DNA of 64,000 bases. It comes from Dryomyza anilis (lineage: Eukaryota; Arthropoda; Insecta; Diptera; Dryomyzidae). Position numbers and translations under genes: made by a program. Every line of letters starts with the position of its first letter. Within the stretch, counting starts at the first letter, position 1. The stretch covers positions 8,453,017 to 8,517,016 of the forward strand of contig OX638134.1 in NCBI GenBank assembly GCA_951804985.1. Reading direction: 5' to 3'. Shown in pieces: positions 1 through 10,387 of this stretch. A model generated the notes under the pieces. That model ran no database searches, was not told the origin of the DNA, and worked only from the letters and a program-made list of their open reading frames with translations.

Positions 1-68
1 CGTTTTATAGGGAACGAAAAAATGCGTTCAACAATCAAATATATAAAAAATCAAAATTTGATACTAAA

Positions 69-404
69 GGGTTTTTCAACAGGGACGGTACAAAAGTAGA
101 GCGACAGGGACAGCAAACGACGCCATATTTCTTGCCGCTTTTTTGACATTTCTCTTCAGTAAGGTTTGACATTTCATGATGGAAAGATATACGAATTAGA
201 ATTTCGGTAGTAAATTTTAATAATTTCGACTCGTTGTTGGCTCGTATATCTTTCCATCATGAAATGGCAAACCTTACTGAAGAGAAATGTCAAAGGTTCG
301 GCAAGAAATATGGCGCCGCTTGCTATCCCTGTCGCGCTACTTTGGTAGCGTCCCTGTTGAAAAACCCTTGAAAAAACGTTTGTAGCGCTCTTATTGGAAA
401 ACCC
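69..404. mobile_element. Palindromic MITE, Mutator-like (tentative)
   Basis: Two arms of about 128 bp (67-194 and 242-369) are inverted copies of each other, separated by a 47-bp AT-rich spacer. The left end reads GGGTTTTTCAACAGGGAC. The right arm carries the same motif at 350-369 and again, slightly altered, at the outer end (395-404). The flanks 60-68 (GATACTAAA) and 405-413 (GTTACTAAA) match at 8 of 9 positions, like a 9-bp target duplication. Long inverted repeats plus a 9-bp duplication are typical of Mutator-like elements. No transposase is present; the open frames inside are by-products of the palindrome. The palindrome is certain, the superfamily is inference. Confidence 0.6.
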
Positions 405-413
405 GTTACTAAA

Positions 414-1060
414 CAATAAAGTTTAGCTTATCAATAAAATTCCGTAAATATTAGCACCCTCGAATTATACGAAAATGATATATGTGATGTCCATAGAAAA
501 AGATTTTTAATCCATTTGGTAGAGTAGTATTATTTATATCATATATATTTAATCTTTAGAAAATAACAATTTCCATTCTTTTGTATAAATTTTCCATCTG
601 ATAGTGTTTTTCCTATATATTGTATCAGTTTTAACTTCATCTTTAGACCATACCATTGAATAAAATTCCTGTCACGCCACAGTACCAGACCAATAAAAAC
701 CTTTGCAATAAAAGCTTTCAGCATTTCCTAACATCAACTGATTTTATTTTTATTAAATCATGTTTTTTTTTTATTTTTTAGTCAGCTCTTCATTTTTATT
801 ACATGTTATTTTTGCTTTAGAGTATAAAGAATTTTATGTTTTCTTTTGCAGGTGATAAAATCGTATTGAATTACAATTCATTACACTGACCAGCACGAAG
901 CAAAGGTGTTCAGTGAAAATTCCCAATACAAACGAATCATTTTTTGCACGTTTTTCACTATTTTTCTGCAAACTCTTCCTCTCTTTCTAAACCCTGCACT
1001 TTATGCGTTTCTAGACCAACACAAATTATATTGCTCTCTTTTGCACTTACTTATTTCGTT
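414..1060. other. AT-rich sequence, nothing recognised
   Basis: There are short open frames only, without family features. A pyrimidine tract ending in TTTTGCAG at about 843-851 could serve as a splice acceptor, but no coding exon follows it. Confidence 0.4.
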
Positions 1061-1450
1061 TTAACTCTCTCTCTCTTTCGCTCTCCCGTGTCTTTCTATC
1101 TATTCTCAATGGCTGCTACGTGTAGCTGCAATATATCAATTTTTATTTATTAGAAAAAAGGACTTTCGAGTGCGATTTCAAGGTGTTTAGCTGTGTTTAG
1201 TGTGCTTCAGAGAGCTTCTTCAGTGCAGCGGCAGCAGCCAACATCAACACATCAACGCTACCTCACCTGAAGTGTTGCACTGCGCCAGAGTGCAATAGCA
1301 GCAGCTGCTTCTGTTGCTACTGCTACTGCTAGCAACTTCGGTGCATTTTGTGTGCAGTTGCAGCAAATGTGGCGCGTGATCTGAATGTTGCTGAGCTGAA
1401 TATTTATGTTGCGTATAAGAAAAAGTTGCCGCCAACACGTTAGCAATGCA
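1060..1450 (+). promoter_or_regulatory. Possible promoter / 5' leader region
   Basis: A CTCTCTCTCTCT run at 1065-1077 is the type of site bound by GAGA factor in flies. It is followed by GC-richer sequence with many CAG/GCA triplets (1220-1400), which resembles fly 5' untranslated leaders. No TATA box, clear initiator or conserved open frame could be tied to it. It may equally be ordinary sequence with simple-repeat bias. Confidence 0.17.
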
Positions 1451-1554
1451 TTTTATTAAATCTTTGATGTCATAGTGAAATAGAAAATTACACAAAAATA
1501 TAATTAAACTCGAAATAAACAATAGTTTAGCATGTAGTACATAATAGGCATTGA

Positions 1555-2350
1555 AAGAAAAATTTCCCTTTTTTGGGATTTTTTTTTTTATATTTTACAG
1601 TAATAAGTATTTTTTGTGATACAATAATTATTTTGAATTTATTAAGCAAAATTTTCATGTTTGCATAAATTTCCCAAAAAGGGAAATTTTTTATTTCTTT
1701 GAAAAATTAAAATTATCTCTCTAATATCTAATAATAACGATAATGAAACTAATAATACGTAAAAATTAAAAATTTCCCAAGTGGGAAATTATTTTAATAT
1801 TGCCAAAATACAAAAATTCTTACTCATTTGTGTCATTTTTTATCCAAAATTCTAACAAAATTGTCTTTTTATAAATGTCCCTAGAAGGAAAATTTTCTTT
1901 TTTTGATTATCAGCTAGTTCTTCGACATAATAGAAGATTTGAGTGAAACAAAGATTTGGGAAATTTTTATTTCTTGCAACAAAAATTAGTATTTTCGTAT
2001 TGCACAGCAATTATTTTAAAGTAACTGAAGAAAACTAGCATTTTTGCATAAATTTCCCAAAAGGGAAATTTTTTTAATTCTTTGAAAAATTATAATTTTC
2101 TCTTAATATCTAATAATATCGATAATTAAACTAATAAAACATAAAAATTTAAAATTTAACTTTTGGGAAATTATTTTAAGACTGCCAAAATATAAAATTC
2201 TTACCCCTTATGCCATTTTGTATGCAACATTCAAACCTAAAACCATATTTGTGAATTTCCATAGACAACTTTTTTTTCTTTTTTTATTTATTAGCTTGAT
2301 CTTTGTTAGAATAGTATATTTAAGTAAACAAAAATTAGTTTTACTGAAAA
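1555..2350. repeat. Tandem pair of ~383-bp repeats with AATTTCCC palindromes
   Basis: Two diverged copies lie head to tail. The anchor GCATAAATTTCCCAAAA occurs at 1663 and 2046, giving a 383-bp period. Downstream similarity continues through TCTAATAATA and GGGAAATTATTTTAA motifs. Each copy carries AATTTCCC/GGGAAATT inverted pairs that could form short hairpins. No coding signal is seen. Confidence 0.7.
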
Positions 2351-2411
2351 ATAAAAATTTCCCACTTTCTAAACGAATCTTACAAATCAACATTTCAAAT
2401 TTTAACTTAAA

Positions 2412-2487
2412 CTGTAAAATTCTATTATCGCATTAAAGCATTTTTCAATTCAAAATTCTATTATCCCATTAAAGCATTTTTCAACTC
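2412..2487 (+). repeat. Two-copy 38-bp direct repeat
   Basis: The segment containing AAATTCTATTATCGCATTAA and GCATTTTTCAA is repeated immediately downstream with CCC in place of CGC. It is a small local duplication. Confidence 0.6.
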
Positions 2488-2489
2488 AA

Positions 2490-3540
2490 TTAAAATTTAA
2501 TTAAAAAAACACAATTATTTTTTTATCTTTAGAGTGTTTTATAAAATGTTGTTGCACCTTAACTTCATCAGCTGTTTTATTTATATTTTATCACAAGAAA
2601 ACAAGAAGATATGCTTCAAAACAAAAACAAAAAATCTGTTATATTGTTGTCTTAATGTAATTGAATTCTTGTGTTGATTTCTTTTGTTTCTTTGCTTTCG
2701 AAGTTTTTTTTATTATTTTTATAACATTCATTTTATTTGTCTTTTGTATTCATTGGCATTGTTTTTCATTTATTTTATTTCATTTTCTGTTGGGTTTCAT
2801 ACTACGATGTCAACCAATTTCTTGCGATTTTATCAAGATTGTCTCATGTAACAAACGACTACAATGATAACAAGCAAATTGTAAATAATACATGCTGATG
2901 TTTGCTTTCACCATGCTACCATTACTTTGCACTCTTCCTACCTCAACAGATCATACCACAACTATTTCTACCTTAGACAACCCCACCTCAACAACATCTC
3001 ACCTTTTACTCCCTTTATATCGTTATTTATATAATGCTCTCAAACATCTCTTCAAACTCTTCGTCTGCTCACTCTTCGTCATGGCTAATATTATTTTACA
3101 ACCTCACAATTGTTCCCAGTTTAAACCAAAGTCCCATCTAACCATTTCCGTCGTATATTCGCACAAATATTTATCTATCAGAATTTTGTACTCTGTACTA
3201 CGACGTTTTTATCACAACACAATTCTGGTTAAAAAAAAAATTATTTAGTCGCAACGTGTATTTGCACTTTTTTGTCATTGGTTTCTTTATTTCTTTTTGT
3301 ATTATTTTTATTTTCTTTTATTTTATTTCACTCTTTACAACCAAAGAAAGATATTAAACTAAAGTACTCAGTATTTTTTATTTGTTATTTTGTTATATAT
3401 TTTTAATTTTTTTTTATTAAAAAATATGTTTTATATTTATTTGCTGTTAAAAGATATTATTTAGTTTAGTAGGAAATATATTTTTTTAAGAGTTTTGTTT
3501 TTTAATACTGTCTAATTTCTAATACTGTCTAATTTTACGA
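2490..3540. other. AT-rich sequence, nothing recognised
   Basis: It contains short open frames, the longest 118 codons at 2892-3248, whose product is low-complexity and matches no family I recognise. No repeats of note and no RNA gene were seen. Confidence 0.4.
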
Positions 3541-5320
3541 CATTTCTCAAGTACTATATTTCTTACTCCATCGTTTACTTTATGCTTTTATATACTCCAC
3601 CATTTTCTTACTTCTTTGATTATTATAGAGTTTATTTTATCGGTAACTCTATCCTTTACTTTTTTCAATATCGTTTACTTTATTTCCTATTCTATCGTTT
3701 ATACTATCGTTTACTCTATCGTCTACAATATCGCCTACTCTTCTTTTACTCTATCGTTTACTTTATCGTGTATTCTATCGTTTACTCAATCGTTTACAAC
3801 ATCGCATACTCTTCTTATACTCCTATCGTTTAGTCTATAGTTTAGTCCTTCGTTTACTGTATCATTTACTCTATCGTTTAATCTATCGTTTACTATATCG
3901 TTTACTATATCGTTTACTATATCGTTTACTCTATCGTTAACTCTTTCTTTTACTCTATTGTTTAGTCTTTCGTTTAGTATATCGTTTACTCTATTTTTGA
4001 CATTATCGCCTATTCCATTCATTACTCTATCGTTTAGACTATCGTTTACTCTATCGTTTACTTTAACGTTTACTCTATCGTTTACTTTAACGTTTGCTCT
4101 ATCGTTTACTTTATCGTTTACTGTATCGTTTACTCTATTGCTAATTTTATGGTTTACTCTATCATTTAGTAGATAGTTTTTTCTATCGTTTACTCTATCG
4201 TTTACTCTATCGTTTACTCTATCGTTTACTCTATCGTTTACTCTATCGTATACTCTATCATTTACAGTATCGTTTTATTTATCGTTTACTCTATCGTTTA
4301 CTATATCGTTTAATCTATAGTTTAATCTATCGTTTACTTTATCGATTACTCTATCGTTTACTCTATCGTTTACTCCGTCGTTTACTCTATCGTTTACTCT
4401 ATCATTTACAGTATCGTTTTCTTTATCGTTTACTCTATCGTTTACTATATCGTTTACTCTATCGTTTACTTTATCGTTTAGTCTATCGTTTACTCTATCG
4501 TTTACTCTATCGTTAACTCTATCGTTAACGCTATCGTTTACTCTATCGTTTACTTTATCGTTTACTCTACCGTTTACTATATTGTTTACTCTATTGTTTA
4601 CTCTATCGTTTACTCTTTCGTATACCCTATCGTTTACTCTATCGTTTACTCTATCGTTTACTCTATCGTTTACCCTATCATTTGCTCTATATTCTACTCT
4701 ATCGTTTATTTTATAATTTACTAAGTCGTTTACTCTATCGTTTACTTTATCACTTACTTTATCGCCTATTTTATCGCCTACTCTATCGTTTATTTTATCG
4801 TTTAATATATCGTTTACTCTATCGTTTACTCTGTGCTTTACTCTATCGTTTATTTTATAGTTCACTAAGTCATTTACTCGATCGTTTACTTTATCGTTTA
4901 CTCTACCGTTTACTATATTGTTTACTCTATCGTTTACTCTTTCGTATACCCTATCATTTGCTCTATATTTTACTCTATCGTTTATTTTATAGTTTACTAA
5001 GTCGTTTACTCTATCGTTTACTTTATCACTTAATTTACCGCCTATTTTGTCGCGTACTCCATCGTTTACTTTATCGCTTACTTTAACGTTTAATTCATCG
5101 TTTACTGTGTCGTTTACTGTGTCGTTTACTATATCGTTTACTCTATCGTATACTTTATCGTGTACTTTACTTTATCGTTTACTCTAACGTTTACTCTATC
5201 GTTTACTCTATCGTGTACTTTACTTTATCGTGTACTTTACATTATCGTGTACTCTATCGTTTACTTTATCGTTTAGTTCATCACTTACTTTTTCGATTAC
5301 TCTGATGGGCACTTTAATGT
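3540..5320. repeat. 12-bp satellite (TTTACTCTATCG)n
   Basis: About 1.8 kb of head-to-tail 12-bp units, clean in the middle (4180-4560) and more diverged at the edges. Because 12 is a multiple of three and the unit has no stop in several frames, it produces long artificial open frames. One is a minus-strand frame at 4275-4865 that reads as a Val-Asn-Asp-Arg repeat; others are plus-strand Leu-Tyr-Arg-rich frames. Units such as GTGTACTTTACTTTATCG near 5160-5240 show secondary amplification of variants. I treat it as non-coding satellite. Confidence 0.93.
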
Positions 5321-5329
5321 TCTAGCGTT

Positions 5330-6240
5330 TATATTATAATGTTATTATTATTTAATTTTATTTTTTATTTCTTTATCTCAATTTCACAATATCCTCAAAC
5401 ACGCTGCACGTTTTGTTGTAAAATTTATACATCCTTTTATTAATGTAAACAACCAATATATAAATATTTTTGGGAAAAAATCAAAGAATACACTGTTTTT
5501 AATATTTATCAGCCTATAACACATGTATTAGAAACCTTTTCAGTCGTTGTTCTTTTACTTTATGCCCGTATAAATTTCATAAAATGCTTGTAAAATCTGT
5601 GGTTAAATTTACATTTTTTTTTTACATGCATTGTTTAGCATAAATTTCTCACATTTCTTTATACAAAAAATATATATGTATAATAAAAATAAAATTGTAT
5701 ATGATTTTTTTTATAGAATTTTGCACGCCTTCATTCTGAGAATTTTTTGCACCCCTGATTAGCATAGAATTTTCACAAACGAAATCATTGCAGAGTTCAG
5801 TGACTTCTCGACAATACTGATTACCATAATTTCAATTACCGTGTAAATTTGTGTGTATGTGTGTGTGTGTGTATGTGAATTTTTTTTTTTTTTTTTTGAT
5901 GTGGCAACCCTACAGAATAATATTTCAAAGCATTGTTGGGTTTTGTTCCATTCTTTTGGAATATTTTAAGCTGCTTTCGAATGCAAATATGGATGAGGAA
6001 ACAACGTTTTATGTTGACATTTAAATAAAAATAAAAATATAACACGTGGCGAATAAGAAATACATTTTTGTGTTCAAACGAAAATAGTTTTAATTCATGA
6101 AATTTTGATTTAGATACTATAATAATAATCAAATTTTGTATAGAAATAAACGCAAATTTTGCTATTGTTTTTTATAAACTAATAAGATCTACAGGTTTTT
6201 AGTATTTTGTAATTAAAATTGTATTATAAAAAATTTGATG
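5330..6240. other. AT-rich spacer with a TG microsatellite
   Basis: This joins the 12-bp satellite to the next repeat family. The one simple repeat is a TG-rich run at 5850-5878, followed by a poly-T run at 5880-5898. No gene or mobile element is recognised. Confidence 0.45.
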
Positions 6241-6244
6241 ATGC

Positions 6245-7190
6245 AAATCCAGCTCGAAGGACCATTTAGCTGAAGTATAAAACTAAATAAAATAGTAAAT
6301 ACTAAAATGTCCTTAAATAGAAAATAACCAAAATAAAAGACGTGATAATTTTCAAATAATTTAGTTACTAAGACTTTTTAAAGTTCTAAAATTATATTTT
6401 AAAAAATTATATAATGTAAACCATTTATCATATTTCATATCATATTTTGGTCCTTCGAGCCGAATGCGTGTTATGCTTTAATTTAGAACACGAATCCGGC
6501 TCGAAGGACCATTTAACTGATGTATAAAACTCTTTTTTTTTAATTCGTGATCAAAAAAGACAAAATTAGTTTTAATTTTTAAATTTCTTACAATTCCTAA
6601 ATTTATAAACAACGAAATAAAGCATGAAATGAATTAGGCTCGAAGGACCATTTAGCAAAATTATGAAAATTACAAAAATACTAAATTCTTTAAATACAAA
6701 ATACCTTAGTGTTTTCAGTGTATTTATTTTGTGAAGTTTTTTAAATTTCTATAATTACTATATATTCAAAAATTTTATTTAGTAAACCACACGTTATGAT
6801 ATATAAAACGAATCCGGCTCGAAGGACCATGTAGCTGAGGTATGAAATTTAATAAAATAATAACTAAAAAAAATAAAACAAAAAACAATATTAGTTTCAA
6901 TAAATTTAGAGTTCTTAGAAAATACAAAATTGTATAAATAAAATGACACGAAATAAAACATAAAACGTATCCGATTCGAAGGACCATTGGGTTGAAGTAT
7001 GAAACCTCATATAATATTAAAATACTTTAAACACCAAAGTACGTTATTGCATTCAATGTATTTACATTGTTGAATTCTATGAATTCCTATAATTATATTA
7101 TAAACAATTGTATAGTGTAAACCAGATAAAATAAAACATAAAACGAACTCGGTTCGAAGGACCATAAGGCTGATGTATAAAACTTAATAA
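6245..7190 (+). repeat. ~140-250-bp tandem family with conserved CTCGAAGGACCA core
   Basis: A core of about 40 bp, with consensus pieces AATCCGGCTCGAAGGACCA and TAGCTGAAGTATAAAACT, recurs with GAAGG at 6256, 6503, 6642, 6821, 6978 and 7156. Spacings are 247, 139, 179, 157 and 178 bp. The intervening AT-rich sequence is only loosely alike (AATAAAATA, TTATATAAAC, CATTCAATGTATTTA). An inverted core (TGGTCCTTCGAGCCGAATGCG) lies near 6449-6470 inside the longest interval. The core is GC-richer and much better conserved than the rest of the unit. Confidence 0.85.
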
Positions 7191-8124
7191 ATTTTGTCAT
7201 AAAGCTTCGAATTAGCTAAATATTGGACGTACGTAAATTTGTCAAAGTATTTGGGGTTTGGCTTTAAAACTTGTGCGGTTGTGACTTTTGTACAAAAACT
7301 CAAATGAAAATAGAGCAACCCAAAAAATAAAAATAAAAGTATGTAATATATAGAAAAAAAAATAACCACCAGCCATAGTAAAAGCAAAAAGTCATTGTCA
7401 TTGTTGACCACAAAAGTGTGGTTAAAAGTGTCGCAACTCGCACTTGAGTGGCTGCAACAAAAACTAAATATTTGTCTGTTTTTGTTTCTATGCTAAATAC
7501 ATGAAATTCTACAAAATCTACTAATGCTACACTGAAAAAAATTATTGAAATTAGTACAACATTTGTGTAATTAATAAAATTATTTAGAAAATGAGTTTTT
7601 AGCAGATTGAGATGGGAATATATGAAGCAAAAAACTAAATTAAATTTTATTTTGAAGCATTAAAAAATATAACTAAAATTTTCGTAACAAATTTGCTGTA
7701 TCAATTAATTTTCTGTTTTAGTATGTAATAGGAAAATGAATGGACAAATACAACTTTTGTAAATACAGCAAACATGATTGTAGTATAAACTACAAGTCTG
7801 CGTTCCTTTATTAATATTTATTAAATTTTTTGCTAAAAATACAAATTTCTAGTTAGCTTAATTAATAAATATAATTGAATTTGCAATTATACTCGAATTT
7901 ATAGAAATTTATATAAACTAGCAAATGATTAAATATTATGTAATACTAGCAAGACATTTTCTGCTATAATTGAAAACAAACAATACTTAATTGTTGACCA
8001 GCTACTTTTAATGTTTTTTTGAACTATAAATAAACATAGTAATTGTTTTTGTTATTTTAATTAATGTAAAATAAAACATTCGAAGAAATGTATATTATTT
8101 TTTGTATATCTGCAAATTATGTTT

Positions 8125-8435
8125 TCAATTAAAATTCAAATTTTTACTATAAATTCAATTTTCACTAAAAAAAAAAAAACATGAATTTTTCACATAGAAA
8201 TAAAATTTTCTTTAAGAATTAAAGTTTTGTAATAAAATTCAATTTGTTACTAAAAATTTATTTTTACACTAAAAATTCAATTTTACACTAAACATTAAAA
8301 GGGCATAAAAGGGCAGTTTTTCTCTAAAAATTCAATTTTCACTCAAAATTAAGTTTTTCTCTAAAAATTCAGTTTTCACTCAAAATTCAATTTTCACTCA
8401 AAATTCAATTTTGAATGAAAACACATATATATATT
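8125..8435 (+). repeat. 19-bp satellite, degenerate block, plus orientation
   Basis: Units resembling TTTTTCACTAAAAATTCAA, many altered to TCTCTAAAAATTCA or TCACTCAAAATTCA, belong to the same family as the large block starting at 10388. Confidence 0.75.
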
Positions 8436-8608
8436 TACACTTAAAATTATAAATTTCAGTTCAAATTCTTTACTAAAATTTCTAAATTTTTTCTATATAA
8501 AAAATGCGAGCTTAACCTAATTATATATTTAGCAAAAAAAATTGTTGCATATATAATTTATTTTTGGTATTGATAAAATGTGTTCAAACTCATAGCATTT
8601 TGTCTGTA

Positions 8609-8871
8609 ATATAAAAGATTTCGTGTCATTCATTGAAAACAAAATATTATTGAATATTCGATATTAAAATGCATTTTTGTAAAAGTAACAAATGTTTTTG
8701 CTGTAGACATTAATGATGAAAGAAAGGACTATAATATAGAAGTAAAAATATATAATTATAAAAGAATTCGTGTCATTCATTGAAAACAAAATGTTATTGA
8801 ATATTCTACATTAAAATGCATTTTTGTAAAAGTAACAAATGTTTTTGCTGTAGGCATTAATGATGAATAAA
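8609..8871 (+). repeat. Tandem duplication, ~115 bp matched at 147-bp spacing
   Basis: TTCGTGTCATTCATTGAAAA occurs at 8620 and 8767. The match continues for more than 100 bp with few changes through TGCATTTTTGTAAAAGTAAC and TTTTTGCTGTAG. The low divergence suggests a recent duplication. Confidence 0.85.
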
Positions 8872-9459
8872 ACGACAAACGCAGTACACTTGAACATTTT
8901 ATCGATGAAATAAATTTTTGCTATATCAGATAAATAATTTGTAATATATGCCAAGGTATTTTCACTAATTTCATTAGCTTAAAAGCTGAAATACTAAGCT
9001 AACAAAATTAATAATATATTTTTATATATTTAGCAACCAATTTGTAATATTTAATAATTTATATGCAATATTAACGAATTTTGATTAATACTATTAAAAT
9101 TTGTTTGTTATTTAATTACAAAAAATTAATATATTTGGCAAATAGGATTGTTATATTTAATATATTTTTTATTTTTTTTTTTTATTTATTTCCATTATAT
9201 TTTAGTTTTTTATTATTTTTTTTTTTTTTGATGGCGTTTAATTAAAGTAATTTTCTATTATTTTATCAGAGTTAACAAAATTGTTTGGCCTATTATCAAA
9301 AGAATCTATCAAAAAGACTAAGACAATTTGCTTGCTAATCCAGCATATTTAATACACTTAGCAAAATTAGTTTGTTATATAAATCAATGTGTTTGCTGTA
9401 TTAACAAATCTTATGTTTTCAAAGTTATTTACTATTATTTGCATATTTTTTTCACTGTA

Positions 9460-10385
9460 TTGTTGCCTTCCTTTCTAATTATTGTGTTTTTCGTTATTAT
9501 ACAACAACATTTTGTGCTCTATGCGAAACAAATATCTACCAGACTAAGCATGCTACTCGTTTCGAGTAGAATAAAACCTTGCTATTTATCCGGAAATACA
9601 TACCGTTGCTAACCTTACAAAGGACGTTGGGAAATACATTTAATACAGACTCCTAAAGATATGCTAAAGTTTTCGCATACGTTATACAAGTGTCGGCCAA
9701 ACAGACGGACAGACAACAAGCAACAAATACTGCAGAAAAGTGTCTAGTTGAACAGCCAACCTAACCCTATAAAAAGCAAAAAAGCAAAAAAACCCAAAAA
9801 AAGGATAAAAGTTTTTGCCTTTAAGCCAAATAAATACAAATAAAAACAGCATAACAGCCACATTTGGCCAGACGTTAACTTGACAATAAGTACGTCTAAA
9901 AGTGCGGCTAAGTTGGTCTAGTTGGTCAGTTGACCAAAAGGACGAAAATAAAAATGGTTTACTTTGATTTGAGCTGATATATATAAATTTTGTGGGAATT
10001 ATTTAAGTCTATTTGTTGGCTTGGCTACGCATGACAAACTTAAACAGATTTGAGATTTTTGTTTTCGGTCTTAGTCTTCTTCTTATTTTCATTATCCACA
10101 TAGTTCTGGAACTTTTATTAGTCAATAACTAAATATTGTTTGCTTTGTGGTTGTAATAAAGTTTTTTCCAACACTCCTCGAAGTATGTTACATGATACCT
10201 TAGGTAAATATTTATACAAAAGTAAGCAAAGTTTTGGCTTTGTTTATTTTATGGTAATACATGAAAGGGTTACCAACAATTTGGATGATATCAGTTTGAA
10301 ATGCTGTCAGTTGTCAGTTTACGTATTTTTCTTGTTCACTTCGCTTGACGAAGTTTATGGAAAATGACAAAAATTAACAGATAAA
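9460..10385. other. Sequence without recognised genes
   Basis: It is less AT-biased than its surroundings, with only short open frames (for example 10140-10367, 75 codons) and no family features. No repeat family or RNA gene was found. Confidence 0.35.
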
Positions 10386-10387
10386 TT

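Larger units (their letters stand above)
7531..9457. mobile_element. Possible AT-rich element with ACACTGAAAAA ends
   Basis: The left end TACACTGAAAAAAAT (7530) and the right end ATTTTTTTCACTGTA (about 9443-9457) form a 15-bp inverted pair with one mismatch. The interior is AT-rich and repeats motifs such as TTTGCTGTA and TTAGCAAA. It also holds a piece of the 19-bp satellite and a 147-bp duplication. There is no open frame for a transposase. The boundaries rest on short AT-rich ends and are uncertain. Confidence 0.25.

Noticed and set aside
2892..3248. 118-codon plus-strand frame starting with a hydrophobic segment
   Set aside because: No recognisable domain, AT-rich codon use like the surrounding DNA, and it ends in a poly-A run.
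4275..4865. 196-codon minus-strand open frame with a Val-Asn-Asp-Arg repeat
   Set aside because: It lies fully within the 12-bp satellite, and the frame stays open because the unit is a multiple of three. There is no non-repeat coding sequence, promoter or splice site.
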